Shown: positions 18,315 to 28,720 of the stretch, piece by piece
Numbering within the stretch: position 1 is the stretch's first letter
Layout: every line of letters starts with the position of its first letter
NCBI RefSeq assembly: GCF_000332095.2
Contig: NZ_KI913949.1
Coordinates: forward strand, 2,829,373-2,893,372
DNA length: 64,000 bases
Source: Leptolyngbya sp. PCC 6406
Lineage (GTDB): Bacteria > Cyanobacteriota > Cyanobacteriia > Phormidesmidales > Phormidesmidaceae
Direction of reading: 5' to 3'
Translations under genes and position numbers: made by a program
Notes under the pieces: generated by a model
What the model saw: the letters and a program-made list of their open reading frames with translations, nothing else
What the model was told of the DNA's origin: nothing
Databases searched by the model: none

Positions 18315-19469
18315 CTAAACCGCCACCGCAGCGGCGGATTCCAGGCTGGAGGCCGCCAAGTCTGGGCCTTGCCAAGCCTTACCATCCAAGGCCATCTGTT
18401 CAATTAGGCTAGCTAGACGTAGAGCCTTGAGGGCCTGTTCTCCTCCGACAGAGGGCTGTTCTCCCCCACGAACACAGTTGACAAAGTGCTCTAGTTCCGC
18501 ATGGAGCGGTTCAATATTACTGGTGTACACCTTTTCTATCAGCCCATCCTGGCGGTAGAGGACTTGACCGTAGTCGGTCATGGTGTTGGCGGTGGTTTGG
18601 CGGTGGATCAGAATCTCGTTATTGAGGAAATCTGCCTCCGTCAACGAATGTTTGCAGTGGGCCGCGATCGCACGAATTTTGCGATGGGTTACCTTGCTAG
18701 AGGTGAGGGTGGCGACGATGCCATTAGCAAAGCCCAGGGTGGCGGTCACGTAATCCAGATAGCTGGAATTGGGGGAACGGCTGCCACTGGCCGTGAGCTT
18801 CACCACCGGGGCCGCAGCCAGCTCCAACATCAGGTCAATGTCGTGGATCATCAGATCCAACACCACGGACACGTCATTGGCGCGGTTGGAATAGGGGCTC
18901 ATGCGGCGGGCTTCCAGGGCTAGGAGTTCCTGGGTCCGCAGGACATTGTGAAGTTCCTTAAACGCGGGGTTGAAGCGCTCAATGTGCCCCACCTGCAAGA
19001 TGGTGTTATATTCGGCTGCTGCGTTTACGAGGGATTCTGCCTCGGCAATGCTGGCGGCAATGGGTTTTTCAATCAGCACATGGATGCCCGCCTGCAAACA
19101 GGCCATACCGACGGCATGGTGGAGACGGGTGGGGACCGCCACACAGACTGCGTCCACATGGTCGAGCAAATCTTGATAGACCTCAAAAAACCGCACCTGA
19201 TACTTACTGGCGGTATCCAGTCCTAGTTCGACATTAACGTCGGCAACCCCGACCAGCTCAACATCCTTTAGCCGACTTAGAACCCGAGCATGGTGCTGCC
19301 CCATGTTACCCACGCCAATAACGCCAACGCGAATGGGGATAGGGCAGTTGCGGTTATTATGCATATCGAAGTCTTGGGCTAGGTCCTGAGGGGTTGAGTC
19401 GCTGTGCACGCCTGTGCCTCCTAAAATTGGGGCTGCGGTACCGGGCGAGAATCTTTGCAAAAACATCAA
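18315..19469 (-). CDS. Gfo/Idh/MocA-family oxidoreductase
   Basis: Up to 384 residues. Homology starts at VGVIGVGNMGQHHARVLSRL, the Rossmann nucleotide-binding loop, so the real start may be ATG 19364 (about 349 residues) rather than 19469. The EKPIA motif and VGHIERFNPAF are typical of the family. These enzymes oxidise or reduce sugars and related compounds with NAD(P). The substrate is not deducible here, though UDP-sugar dehydrogenases of this family often carry the GHIERFNPA stretch. There are no close partners on the same strand. Confidence 0.85.
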   Translation of the reverse strand: MMFLQRFSPGTAAPILGGTGVHSDSTPQDLAQDFDMHNNRNCPIPIRVGVIGVGNMGQHHARVLSRLKDVELVGVADVNVELGLDTASKYQVRFFEVYQDLLDHVDAVCVAVPTRLHHAVGMACLQAGIHVLIEKPIAASIAEAESLVNAAAEYNTILQVGHIERFNPAFKELHNVLRTQELLALEARRMSPYSNRANDVSVVLDLMIHDIDLMLELAAAPVVKLTASGSRSPNSSYLDYVTATLGFANGIVATLTSSKVTHRKIRAIAAHCKHSLTEADFLNNEILIHRQTTANTMTDYGQVLYRQDGLIEKVYTSNIEPLHAELEHFVNCVRGGEQPSVGGEQALKALRLASLIEQMALDGKAWQGPDLAASSLESAAAVAV

Positions 19470-19832
19470 GATACTACCACAGCCATCATTTTGTGACGTT
19501 TTATCCCCCTACCTCAAGACAGGGGCGGGGTAGGGGTTGAGCCTAGCTGGGGGACGGGAGTTTCTGCCCCCGATGCCCCTCTGAAGGTTTGAGGGTTTTC
19601 AGTCCCAAAAGGTTCCTCATGCCAATCTGTGCCGTAATTCTCCCATACCTTAAACTCCTTTACTGTGGGAGCGTACTGAGCCTGTTCTATAGCAACATGC
19701 ATTTGGATTGCTTACATCCCTAAGGGCGCACAGTTGTGCGCCTCTACCGTGGGCGTACTGAATTGAGATAAATACCGCTATAGCAGAAGGTGCCAGTGTC
19801 TCCTATCTCGGATTGAAGGATGAGGCCAAAGT
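19470..19832. other. Gene-free divergent promoter region
   Basis: It separates two divergent genes. It holds a small perfect hairpin GGCGCACAgtTGTGCGCC near 19728 and a repeated GTGGGAGCGTACTGA/GTGGGCGTACTGA. No clear promoter pair is called. Confidence 0.4.
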
Positions 19833-21077
19833 GTGAACCAGCCAGAGCGAGCCCTTTGGTCCAATGCAGGGAATGATTTCTTAGATGGAATATGGAATAT
19901 TGTTGGCACAATCGCGATGGCTCATTTCTGGAAATATCCTCTGCTGGCAGGTGGTCTAGTGCTTCCCATCGCCCTCGCGACCCTAACCGACTGGCGGCTA
20001 TTCACCCGCGCTGCCACCTATCCCGCTGCACCGATCATGGCGGTGGACTGGTACGAGCCGCTTCAAACCATTCCCGGCGATTCGGCCCCCCCCTTGCCCG
20101 AGCGGTCCTTAGGGGAGACCCCCCTCGATCCAGCGGCCCTAGCACAGGTGCGCGACTATGCTCAGCAACGCGACTCCATGGGGCTGATCGTGATGCACCA
20201 GGGTCATGTTGTGCTGGAGGACTATTGGCAGGGCTATGGCCCTAACTCCACCTTCAATTCCATGTCCATGGCCAAAACCCTGCTGGCATTGCTGATGGGA
20301 ATTGCGATCGCAGAAGGGCACATCGAATCCCTAGAGACCCCCGCTGCCCAATACCTACCGGAGTGGCGAAATGACGCCCGAGCCGCCATCACCTTGAAAG
20401 ACTTGCTCCACATGCAGTCGGGACTAAGAAATGATGACCGCTCCGACACCGTCACCTCCGATCTGGTGCAAATGTACCTGGGCTCCGATGTTATGGCTAC
20501 AGCGCTGGCGATCCCCAGTCTCCGGCCCCCCGGCGAGATCTATGAGTACAACAATGTGAATACCCAGATCCTCAGCCTCGTGATTGAGCGAGCCACGGGG
20601 GAGCCCTATGCTGACTACCTTTCCAGCCGTTTGTGGCAACTCCTAGGAACTGCCGATGCCACCATCTGGCTAGATCGCCCCGACGGCAATCCCAAAACCT
20701 TCTGCTGTGTGTTTGCCACCGCCCGCGACTGGGCACGGGTGGGGCAGCTCATCCTAGACGGAGGCCGAGTGGGGGATCGTCAGATCGTTCCCGCCACCTG
20801 GATTGAGGCCATGGTCACGCCCTCTCCCCTAGAGCCCACCTTCGGCTACCACATCTGGGTTAAGGCCCGTACGCCAGACTACCCCAACGTCAATCAGGCA
20901 GCTACGGCTCCCTTCGTTGCCCCCACCTTTTACCTAGACGGAAGAGGACTCCAGCGAGTCTATATCATTCCTTCTCTGGACCTCATCGTTGTGCGCATGG
21001 GCGAAGATCCTCTCCAGTGGGACGATTCAGTTATTCCCAATACCCTACTAGGCCAGTTCCACCGCGCCCCAGAATGA
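19833..21077 (+). CDS. Serine hydrolase of the beta-lactamase/class C PBP family
   Basis: Up to 414 residues from GTG 19833; ATG 19917 is an alternative start just before the hydrophobic anchor (PLLAGGLVLPIALATL). The catalytic SxxK motif is SMAK and the tyrosine motif is YNN (YEYNNVN). A KTG/HTG-type third motif is not obvious; the equivalent position may be DGRG in YLDGRGLQRVY. Family members are esterases, D-aminopeptidases or lactamases, so the substrate is open. It is probably membrane-anchored and periplasmic. Confidence 0.85.
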   Translation: MNQPERALWSNAGNDFLDGIWNIVGTIAMAHFWKYPLLAGGLVLPIALATLTDWRLFTRAATYPAAPIMAVDWYEPLQTIPGDSAPPLPERSLGETPLDPAALAQVRDYAQQRDSMGLIVMHQGHVVLEDYWQGYGPNSTFNSMSMAKTLLALLMGIAIAEGHIESLETPAAQYLPEWRNDARAAITLKDLLHMQSGLRNDDRSDTVTSDLVQMYLGSDVMATALAIPSLRPPGEIYEYNNVNTQILSLVIERATGEPYADYLSSRLWQLLGTADATIWLDRPDGNPKTFCCVFATARDWARVGQLILDGGRVGDRQIVPATWIEAMVTPSPLEPTFGYHIWVKARTPDYPNVNQAATAPFVAPTFYLDGRGLQRVYIIPSLDLIVVRMGEDPLQWDDSVIPNTLLGQFHRAPE

Positions 21078-21402
21078 TGTCCCCTTCAGAATTTTCCCGT
21101 TAGGGATCTGCGGGTACGTTATTTTCCTGCGAGTCCCTCACAAAGACGCTTTCCTTTGCCGCCTTACCCTGGCTCCCAGTTCGCCGCTAGAAGTTTCTCG
21201 ACGATGGGTGTAGGGCTATGGGTTGGAAACCATGGGAAACCATGGGAAAACGCTGAAAATCCTACCCCCGTCCGGCCCAACTCAAGCGTTACTCTGTTAG
21301 AAGGGCCAGGGTGGCGCGATGGCGCGGGGTGTTACCCCAGACTGCCCCCCCCACAGCACTATCCTCCCCCCGCCCTGAATCACCGCTGCAAGGATACGCG
21401 CA
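21078..21402. repeat. Gene-free stretch with a dispersed stem-loop
   Basis: TTAGGGATCTGCGGGT and ATTTTCCTGCGAGTCCCT at about 21103-21139 form an imperfect stem and match the copy at 15720-15825. GGGTTGGAAACCATGGGAAA lies near 21219. The region must hold the pepN promoter. No gene is seen. Confidence 0.45.
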
Positions 21403-24030
21403 ATGTTGAATGTCTCCCGCCACCGTTCCCACCTGGATACCGACACCCCCACCCACAAATCCTTTGAATTGCCAGGAGCACGGCCCCACTACACCCCCGA
21501 CCGCCCCGGCCAAGTCGAACATGTGGCCCTGGATTTAGACCTCAACATTCCCCAACAGTGCTACAGCGGCACCTGTCGCATTCGTCTGCGCCCCGTGCGA
21601 GATGGCATCATGCACCTGCGCCTAGATGCCGTTAACCTCCACATCGAATCCGTCCAAATCGGCTCCATCGCCCAAACCTTTGACCACGACGGGGAAAAAC
21701 TGGCCATCACCCTCAGTCAGCCCGCCCAAGCGGAAACCAGCCTAGAACTGACCATTGCTTACCGCAGCGACAATCCCCAGCGGGGGCTATACTTCGTCAC
21801 CCCCACCGAACACCAGCCCCAGAAGCCCATCCAAGTCTGGACCCAGGGAGAAGATGAAGACTCCCGCTACTGGTTTCCCTGTTTTGACTATCCGGGACAG
21901 TTGGCCACCAGTGAGATTCGGGTACGGGTGCCCAAGCCCTACCAAGCCCTCTCCAATGGGGAATTATTGGAAACGCTGGAGGACGGCGAATTCAAAATCT
22001 TTCACTGGGTGCAAAAGCAGGTCCATCCCACTTACCTAATGACCTTGGCGGTGGGGGACTTTGACGAAATTCGTGACGAGTGGGAGGGCATCCCCGTCAC
22101 CTATTACGTAGACAAGGGGCGCAAGGCGGATGCCCAGCGCACCATGGGCAAAACCCCAGAAATGATCGCCTTCTTTAGCGATCGCTTCGGCCACCGCTAC
22201 CCCTTTCCCAAATACGCCCAAGTCTGCATCACCGACTTCACCTTTGGCGGTATGGAGAACACCTCCTGCACCCTGCTCACCGATCAATGTCTGATTGATG
22301 AGCGGGCCGCCCTCGACCATCGCTTTCCAGAAATGCTGGTGGCCCATGAACTGGCCCACCAATGGTTTGGCGATCTGCTGGTGATCAATCACTGGTCCCA
22401 CGCCTGGGTCAAGGAGGGTATGGCGACCTACTCTGAGGTGCTGTGGACGGACCACGTCTATGGCGCAGAGGAAGCGGCCTACTATCGCCTGGGGGAAATG
22501 CGCAGCTATCTCTCGGAGGATAAGAGTCGCTACCGTCGCCCCATGGTTACCCATGTTTACCGGGAGCCCATCGAACTTTACGACTGCCACATTTACGAAA
22601 AGGGAGCCTGTGTCTACCACATGATCCGGGCGGAACTGGGGGATGATCTGTTCTGGCAAGCCATCCACGGCTTTGTGAACCAGTACGCCCACCGCACCGT
22701 GGAAACCCTAGACCTGATCCGCACCATTGAGGCCAGCACCGGGCGCAATCTGCGGTTCCTCTTTGATCAGTACGTGTTCCGAGGCGGTCACCCCGACTAC
22801 AAGGTGGCTTACAAGTGGGATGGCGACAGCAATATGGCTAAAATCACTGTCACCCAAACCCAGGCTAAGGCGGGGGACAAGAGCCCCCAGAGCGGTCTGT
22901 TTGATCTAAAAGTTTCCATTGGCCTGGGTTACTGCGGGGAAACCGTGACGGTCAAGCCGGTGACGGTGCGCATTCATGAGCAGGAGCAGGCCCTCTATTT
23001 TCCCCTGGAGCACAAGCCCGACTTCATCAGCTTTGACCTGGGTAACCCCTACACGAAGACGGTGAAGTTGGACTATCCCCTGCCGGAGCTAAAGGCCCAA
23101 CTTGAACATGATCCGGACCCCATTTCCCGTATTTACGCTGCCGAAGCGATCGCACAAAAGGGGGGGCTAGAGGCGGTGAAGGTTCTGGGAGCGGCACTGA
23201 AGGGGGATGCTTTCTGGGGGGTGCAGGCCGAGGTGGCGGAACAGTTGGCGGAGCTAAAGCTCGATCAAGCTGTAGAGGCTCTGCTGGCAGGACTTCAGGA
23301 TCCCCATCCCAAGGTGCGACGGGCGGTGGTCACGGCCCTGGGGAGCGTTAAAACCCTCCCCAGCTACCAAGCACTGACCCAGGTCGTAGTCCAGGGAGAT
23401 GCGAGCTATGCGGTGGAGGCTGCTGCTGCCCGTGCCCTAGGTCAGGTGGGAGCGACCCGACTCCCCGAGATTCCTGAGGAGGGAGAGACCCTGGCGCTAC
23501 TGAAGCGGGTCTTGCAGGAACGGGCGGGCTGGAATGAGGTGGTGCGATCGGCAGCTTTGGGGGGCGTCAGCCAGTTCAAAACTTCGGAGGCGGCGTTGGA
23601 GATTATTTTCCAGTACACTGATCCGACTTTGCCCAACCTGCTGCGCCTTGGGGCAGTGCGGGCCTTGGGCTCTATCTCGACGGGACAAAGTAAGGCTAAT
23701 GTGACGCGGATTTTAGCGCGGTTGGAGGCGATCTCCCGTGAACCCCAGTTCCGGACCCAGATGGCCGCGATCGCGGCTTTGGGCCTGATGGCAGATGGGG
23801 GAGCGGTGTCGGTGCTGGGCTCCATCGCCGACCACATCGACGATGGTCGTGTGCGGCGGCGGGCGGAGGAAGCCATGCAAAAGGTGCAGAAGCGCCTCGA
23901 CAAGGATGCTGCTGTGCAAAAGCTCCAGCAGGATTTGGAGGAGTTGAAAAAGTCCAACCAAGATCTCAAAAGCCGCTTGGAGGATTTGGAGGCGAAGGCG
24001 AAGCAAAAGTCCCCCGAGGCCCAGGTATAG
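21403..24030 (+). CDS. pepN: M1-family aminopeptidase with C-terminal HEAT repeats
   Basis: An 875-residue metallopeptidase. The exopeptidase motif is GGMEN and the zinc site is HELAHQWFGD, with the second Glu in WVKEGMATYSE. Residues about 25-450 form the N-terminal beta domain and catalytic domain. From about 570 to 820 there are HEAT-like helical repeats (for example DPHPKVRRAVVTALG), and the last about 55 residues are a Lys/Glu-rich coiled coil. It removes N-terminal amino acids from peptides. AAGGA lies 9 bp before the ATG. Confidence 0.92.
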   Translation: MLNVSRHRSHLDTDTPTHKSFELPGARPHYTPDRPGQVEHVALDLDLNIPQQCYSGTCRIRLRPVRDGIMHLRLDAVNLHIESVQIGSIAQTFDHDGEKLAITLSQPAQAETSLELTIAYRSDNPQRGLYFVTPTEHQPQKPIQVWTQGEDEDSRYWFPCFDYPGQLATSEIRVRVPKPYQALSNGELLETLEDGEFKIFHWVQKQVHPTYLMTLAVGDFDEIRDEWEGIPVTYYVDKGRKADAQRTMGKTPEMIAFFSDRFGHRYPFPKYAQVCITDFTFGGMENTSCTLLTDQCLIDERAALDHRFPEMLVAHELAHQWFGDLLVINHWSHAWVKEGMATYSEVLWTDHVYGAEEAAYYRLGEMRSYLSEDKSRYRRPMVTHVYREPIELYDCHIYEKGACVYHMIRAELGDDLFWQAIHGFVNQYAHRTVETLDLIRTIEASTGRNLRFLFDQYVFRGGHPDYKVAYKWDGDSNMAKITVTQTQAKAGDKSPQSGLFDLKVSIGLGYCGETVTVKPVTVRIHEQEQALYFPLEHKPDFISFDLGNPYTKTVKLDYPLPELKAQLEHDPDPISRIYAAEAIAQKGGLEAVKVLGAALKGDAFWGVQAEVAEQLAELKLDQAVEALLAGLQDPHPKVRRAVVTALGSVKTLPSYQALTQVVVQGDASYAVEAAAARALGQVGATRLPEIPEEGETLALLKRVLQERAGWNEVVRSAALGGVSQFKTSEAALEIIFQYTDPTLPNLLRLGAVRALGSISTGQSKANVTRILARLEAISREPQFRTQMAAIAALGLMADGGAVSVLGSIADHIDDGRVRRRAEEAMQKVQKRLDKDAAVQKLQQDLEELKKSNQDLKSRLEDLEAKAKQKSPEAQV

Positions 24031-24050
24031 CAGTGGTCATCCAGGTTAGG

Positions 24051-24072
24051 ACAAGGGGCCTAGGCCCCTTGT
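24051..24072. terminator. Perfect palindrome between pepN and mutS2
   Basis: An 11-bp arm, ACAAGGGGCCT, is followed directly by its complement. It lies between two convergent genes, 20 bp after the pepN stop. It lacks a T-run. A similar palindrome lies near 18029, so it is also a dispersed repeat. Confidence 0.55.
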
Positions 24073-24144
24073 TCGTTCCAGGCTTTGAACCGTTCTAACG
24101 ATAGGGACTCCTGCTATATGTAGCCGTTCACCTCCGTTTCTGTT

Positions 24145-26505
24145 TTAGGGATAGGCAATGGTGACGCCGGTGCCACCGTCGGCTTGGTCGGCGGGTTCAA
24201 ATCGCTGGATTTGGGGATGGTGCTGAAGGAACTCCTGCACCCCACGGCGCAGTTTACCCGTGCCGTGGCCATGGATGATCCAGATTGGCCCTAGGGCACT
24301 TGCGATCGCATCCTCTAGGAGCGCCTCTGCCTCATGAACCCGCATCCCTCGCAGGTCGAAGGTATTGTTTGACGTGCGGATAGCTGGAGCCGGGGGCGGT
24401 GGAGTTGGATCTGGAGCGGGGGGTTTGGGGGCGGGCAGTTCTGCCTTTTCCCCCTGGAGAGACTCTACATCCTCTAGGCTCACGGTCATTTTCATGATGC
24501 CGAAGCGGACGGCGAACTTGCCGTCGCCATCGGGATCTGTCAGCACCTCAGCGGTCTGCCCCAGACTGGGGATGCGGAGGCGATCCCCCACCCGAGGCCG
24601 AAAGCCTACGGGTTTCGGGGGTGGGGCTGGCCGGTGGCGGGCCGCGATCGCGGCCACCGCCGCCGTCGCCTTCTGGGCCGATTGGGCCGTAGGTTCCCCC
24701 TGTTGCAGTCGCCGAATCACCTGGGCGATTTCTGCTCGCGCCTCGGTCACCGCTGCCTGCACTGCCGCCTGCTGTTGTTGTTGCAGCTCCCGTTCCCGCT
24801 CCTTCAAAAACGCCGCCTTGCGAGATACTTCAGCATGGAGTTTTTCCGTCTCTGCCAACAGGGCAGCGGCAGCCGCTGCTTTGGTCTCCTGTTGCTGGCG
24901 CTGAGCCTCCAACCCTGCAATCACTTGGTTTACATCCTGACCGCTGCCCAGCCCCACATAGTTCTGGGCCTGATCTACAATTTCCGCTGCTAGCCCTAGG
25001 CGACGGGCAATGGTGAGGGCATTGGAGCGTCCAGGAATGCCCCACAGCAACCGATAGGTGGGGGAGAGGGTATTTTCATCAAATTCTACCGACGCATTTT
25101 CAAAGCGGTCGTCCTGATACTTCAGGGCCTTGAGTTCACCGTAGTGGGTGGTAGCGACGGTGAAGCGGGCTTGGTCCGCCAGGTAGCGCAGCAATGCGAT
25201 CGCGAGAGCACTCCCCTCAGAGGGATCGGTACCAGCTCCGACCTCATCCAGCAATACCAGGGCATTTCCTTCCGTTTCCAGCGCTGCCAGAACCCGGCTA
25301 ATGCGCTTGATGTGACCGGAAAAGGTCGAAAGACTTTGCTCGATGGACTGCTCATCGCCAATGTCCGCCAGCACCTGATCAAACCACGGCAGTTCCACCG
25401 GCTCCTTAGCGGGCACGTACATCCCCGCCTTTGCCATCAGCGCCGCCAGCCCTAGGGTTTTGAGGGTGACGGTTTTGCCCCCCGTATTTGGCCCGGTGAT
25501 GGCCACCACCCGCAGACGAGGGTTGACCACGACATCAATGGGCACGACTTCCGGTCCTGCTTCGTGGTGGTGCTGCCACCACAGCAGGGGATGGCGCAGG
25601 TGGCGCAGGGTGGTTTGTTCCCCTGGGGTGATGAACTGGGGTGCATTCCCCTGGAGCCATAGGCCATAGCGGGCGCGGGCGGCGGCGAGATCCAGGGCGG
25701 TGACAATGGCCAGCAGCCGTTCCAAATCCGTCGCCACCGCCGCCACTTGGGCGGTGAGGGCGCGGCAGATGGCCTCTTCCTCGGTCTTTTCCTGGCGCTG
25801 TAATTGGCGCAGACGATTCCCCATCTCCACAATGCTGTGGGGTTCTACATAGAGGGTGGCTCCACTGGTAGAGGCGTCGTGGACAATGCCGGGAATGGCA
25901 TCCTTTTGCGGTGCTTTGACGGGGATGACGAAGCGATCGCCCCGTTGGGTAATCACCGCTTCCTGAATGGCCCCGCTCTGGCGTTGCAAAATCCGCTGGA
26001 GTTTGGCGTAGATCTCGCTCCGGCACTGTTTAATCTGGGTCCGCAGCCCCCCCAGTTTGGGGCTGGCCCGGTCCGTCACCTGGGCGCGATCGTCGATGCA
26101 GTGGTGGATGCTCTGTTCCAGTTCGGGATAGGTCCGTAGATCCGCCACCAGACCTTGCAGTACGGGCACTGCGTCTTGTCCATCAATGGCCCGCCGCAGT
26201 TGGCGGGCTCCGTTCACCGTAGTTGCGATCGCAAGTAATTCTTCCCCCCCCAGTAGCCCCTGGCGCACCGCCCGTTCTAACGACTCCCCAATGTCCTGGA
26301 TGCCAGCAAATTTCAGGCCGGGGGGACGGGTTTCTAACTGAGTCGCTTCACGGGTCTGGGCCAATAGCCCCTCGCTCTCAGCCTGGGTAGTGGGCAGAGG
26401 CAACTGCCGCGCCGCGATCGCACCCAACTTGGTGGCGGTGAAGGTTGCTAGGTGCTGACACAGGCGAGGCCACTCCAGAAGGGCCAGGGTTTCGGCTTGA
26501 ATCAA
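24145..26505 (-). CDS. mutS2: Endonuclease MutS2
   Basis: A 786-residue protein with the MutS ATPase core: the Walker A motif TGPNTGGKTVTLKTLG and the Walker B/signature region LVLLDEVGAGTDPSEGSAL. A Gln/Glu-rich coiled coil follows (about 520-610). The C-terminal Smr nuclease domain holds FDLRGMRVHEAEALL and IIHGHGTGKLRRGV. It lacks the mismatch-recognition domain of MutS, as expected. MutS2 suppresses homologous recombination, and in some bacteria it also rescues collided ribosomes. Confidence 0.95.
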   Translation of the reverse strand: MIQAETLALLEWPRLCQHLATFTATKLGAIAARQLPLPTTQAESEGLLAQTREATQLETRPPGLKFAGIQDIGESLERAVRQGLLGGEELLAIATTVNGARQLRRAIDGQDAVPVLQGLVADLRTYPELEQSIHHCIDDRAQVTDRASPKLGGLRTQIKQCRSEIYAKLQRILQRQSGAIQEAVITQRGDRFVIPVKAPQKDAIPGIVHDASTSGATLYVEPHSIVEMGNRLRQLQRQEKTEEEAICRALTAQVAAVATDLERLLAIVTALDLAAARARYGLWLQGNAPQFITPGEQTTLRHLRHPLLWWQHHHEAGPEVVPIDVVVNPRLRVVAITGPNTGGKTVTLKTLGLAALMAKAGMYVPAKEPVELPWFDQVLADIGDEQSIEQSLSTFSGHIKRISRVLAALETEGNALVLLDEVGAGTDPSEGSALAIALLRYLADQARFTVATTHYGELKALKYQDDRFENASVEFDENTLSPTYRLLWGIPGRSNALTIARRLGLAAEIVDQAQNYVGLGSGQDVNQVIAGLEAQRQQQETKAAAAAALLAETEKLHAEVSRKAAFLKERERELQQQQQAAVQAAVTEARAEIAQVIRRLQQGEPTAQSAQKATAAVAAIAARHRPAPPPKPVGFRPRVGDRLRIPSLGQTAEVLTDPDGDGKFAVRFGIMKMTVSLEDVESLQGEKAELPAPKPPAPDPTPPPPAPAIRTSNNTFDLRGMRVHEAEALLEDAIASALGPIWIIHGHGTGKLRRGVQEFLQHHPQIQRFEPADQADGGTGVTIAYP

Positions 26506-26890
26506 GGGTGAATGATGATAGGGAGTTGGTCTGGAATTTCAGTATAGAAGCCGGATGGGGGGTTGAGTTTTGAGTTTTGAATTTTGAGTTACGAAGTCAG
26601 CAGTTTGTTGGGTCTCCCAACCTACGGGATCAATAGCCAGCGCGACCCAGCAATTTCCAATTTGCTAAAATGGAACCCTGGTGCGCCCTACAATCCCCCT
26701 CCATCCTGCTACACACGGGCACAGCCCTTTACCCTCCCCCCTGCTTCGCACGGGCACAGCCCTCCCCCCTTCACCCTTTCCGTACTTGACATAGATGGAT
26801 GGACTGATGGGTGGAGCAGGGAGTCCGTAAAAGTTAGGGATTTGGGACGGGGACGCCGTTATTCTGATGGGGGTAGGAAAGGTGAGGCTA
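26506..26890. other. Gene-free divergent promoter region
   Basis: It separates divergent mutS2 and the TPR gene. TTTTGAG/TTTTGAA units repeat near 26566-26592, and GCACGGGCACAGCCCT-like units repeat near 26715 and 26748. TTGACA occurs near 26786 but no matching -10 is clear. No gene is seen. Confidence 0.4.
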
Positions 26891-28609
26891 ATGGCGCAGG
26901 ACGTTGCAGCACAAAGCAGGGAAAAAAGGGGAATCTGGTGGCAGTTGGGACTGGTGGTGGGTGGCCTAATGGTCTGGAGCGGGGTGCCTGCCATTGCACA
27001 AGAAAACCTGCAAGATCTTCAGGACGTGGACTATTGGCGTAACCTGTGTGACTTGCAAGCCGCTGCTAGCCAGTATGCCGAAGCTCAGAAAGCCTGTGAG
27101 GCGGCGATTGAACTGGAGCCCCGCAATGATGGACTCTGGGCACGCCATGGTGGAGTACTGCTAGCCCAGGATCAGTATCCCAATGCGATCGCATCTGCTA
27201 TGCAAGCGTTGCGATTTAACCCCCAGAACTCCCTGGCCTTTACCTATATCTGCATGGCCCAGTATGAACTGGGTAATCTGGAACCCGCTTTGGATGCCTG
27301 CAACGATGCCCTCCGGGTCGATGGCAGTTGGGGCAACCAGTCGCCCTCACTGGCTTGGCAATACCGGGGGTTGATTCTCACGGGCCAGACCGATCCGGCG
27401 GCAGCCCTAGTGGCCTATGCCCGAACCCTGCTGCTGGAGCCAGAAGACTCGCGCACCCTCCTGCACGAGTGCGAAGCCTATTTAGCTCTGGAAAATTACC
27501 GAAATGCCATTGCCAGTTGTCAGGCGGCGCTGGCGGGGAATGGGAATTGGGGGCCTACAGCGCCGGCCTTAGCTTGGCTAAACCAGGGCATTGCCCAGTT
27601 CCAGCAGGCCAACTACCGAGAAGCCGTAGCCGCCTTTGATCGGGCGGTGGATTTAAACCCCCAACTGGCCCTCGCCTGGACCTACCAGGGTCGGGTGCTG
27701 GCCCAGGGAAATCTCCATACCGAGGCCCTAATCTCCTATACCCAGGCAGTAGCCTTAGACTCCGGGTCTGCCCGAGCCCTGGTGGGGCAATGTGCCGCCC
27801 TGAACAAAACCCGCCAGTACGAAGACGCTGGCGCTGCCTGTCAGCAAGCTCTCCAGGAGAGTGATGGCGACTGGTGGGATCTAGGGCCTGCCGAAGCCTG
27901 GGCACAGTATGCCCAAGCCCTAGCGGGCCAGGGCCAATATGAGGAAGCACTGGCTGCCACTAGTCGAGCGGTGGGCATTCGCCCCGACTATGCCGCTGCC
28001 TGGGGCGATCGTGGAGTGGTGCTGTGGTACCTGCGGCGCTATGGCGAAGCTATCGCCGCCACCCAGCAATCCATTGAGCTTGACGACACCGCTGCCCGCC
28101 CCTGGACCAACCTGGGCAGCATCCTCCGCAGCGTGGGGCAGCATACCGATGCCCTAGCCGCCTACGAAAATGCTCTCCAGCGGGATGCAAACAATCCCCT
28201 AATCTGGGCCAACCGTAGCGTGGTACTGTGGCACCTCTCCCGCTACGAGGAGTCGCTGCTATCTGCGAACCGGGCTGTGAATCTGGATCCACGTTTTATC
28301 ACGGGCTGGTACAACCGGGGCACTGCCCTAATCTCTCTACAGCGCTATGACGAAGCCCTCAATGCTTTTGTCCAAGTAATTGGCCTCGACCCCACCAATG
28401 CCGACGCTTGGACGGGGGCTGGGGTCGCACTGGGGCAATTGGGGCGTGGGGCGGAAGCCCGCCAAGCGCTGGCCAAGGCGCTGGAGCTCAATCCTCAACA
28501 GGCCATTGCCCAAGCTGTGTTAAATGCCCTCCCGGCCAATGGAGGCACAGCCCCCACCAATACCAATCGGAATCAATCTCTACCGGTGTTGCCCCCCGCT
28601 GCCCCTTAG
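26891..28609 (+). CDS. Exported TPR-repeat protein
   Basis: The start is ATG 26891 because AAAGGTGAGG lies directly upstream; the frame is open to 26867. The 572-residue product begins with a signal sequence (LGLVVGGLMVWSGVPAIAQ). It is then built of about 13 tetratricopeptide repeats, for example YEEALAATSRAVGIRPDYAA and YDEALNAFVQVIGLDP. Such proteins are scaffolds for protein-protein contacts, here outside the cytoplasm. The tail is Asn/Thr/Pro-rich. A symmetrical terminator follows. Confidence 0.85.
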   Translation: MAQDVAAQSREKRGIWWQLGLVVGGLMVWSGVPAIAQENLQDLQDVDYWRNLCDLQAAASQYAEAQKACEAAIELEPRNDGLWARHGGVLLAQDQYPNAIASAMQALRFNPQNSLAFTYICMAQYELGNLEPALDACNDALRVDGSWGNQSPSLAWQYRGLILTGQTDPAAALVAYARTLLLEPEDSRTLLHECEAYLALENYRNAIASCQAALAGNGNWGPTAPALAWLNQGIAQFQQANYREAVAAFDRAVDLNPQLALAWTYQGRVLAQGNLHTEALISYTQAVALDSGSARALVGQCAALNKTRQYEDAGAACQQALQESDGDWWDLGPAEAWAQYAQALAGQGQYEEALAATSRAVGIRPDYAAAWGDRGVVLWYLRRYGEAIAATQQSIELDDTAARPWTNLGSILRSVGQHTDALAAYENALQRDANNPLIWANRSVVLWHLSRYEESLLSANRAVNLDPRFITGWYNRGTALISLQRYDEALNAFVQVIGLDPTNADAWTGAGVALGQLGRGAEARQALAKALELNPQQAIAQAVLNALPANGGTAPTNTNRNQSLPVLPPAAP

Positions 28610-28620
28610 CAAGACACAGA

Positions 28621-28652
28621 AAACCCCCAGAGCTGACGGACTCTGGGGGTTT
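28621..28652. terminator. Bidirectional intrinsic terminator
   Basis: AAACCCCCAGAG and CTCTGGGGGTTT form a perfect 12-bp stem with an 8-nt loop between the convergent TPR gene and rpsD. T-runs lie on both sides (TTTCATTTTG on plus; TTTTCTG on minus). Confidence 0.9.
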
Positions 28653-28720
28653 CATTTTGAGAACATTAGCGCGGTAAGGGTACGCAACGGTACGCCAAAA
28701 ATCTTCTCAGGCTGGCAGCC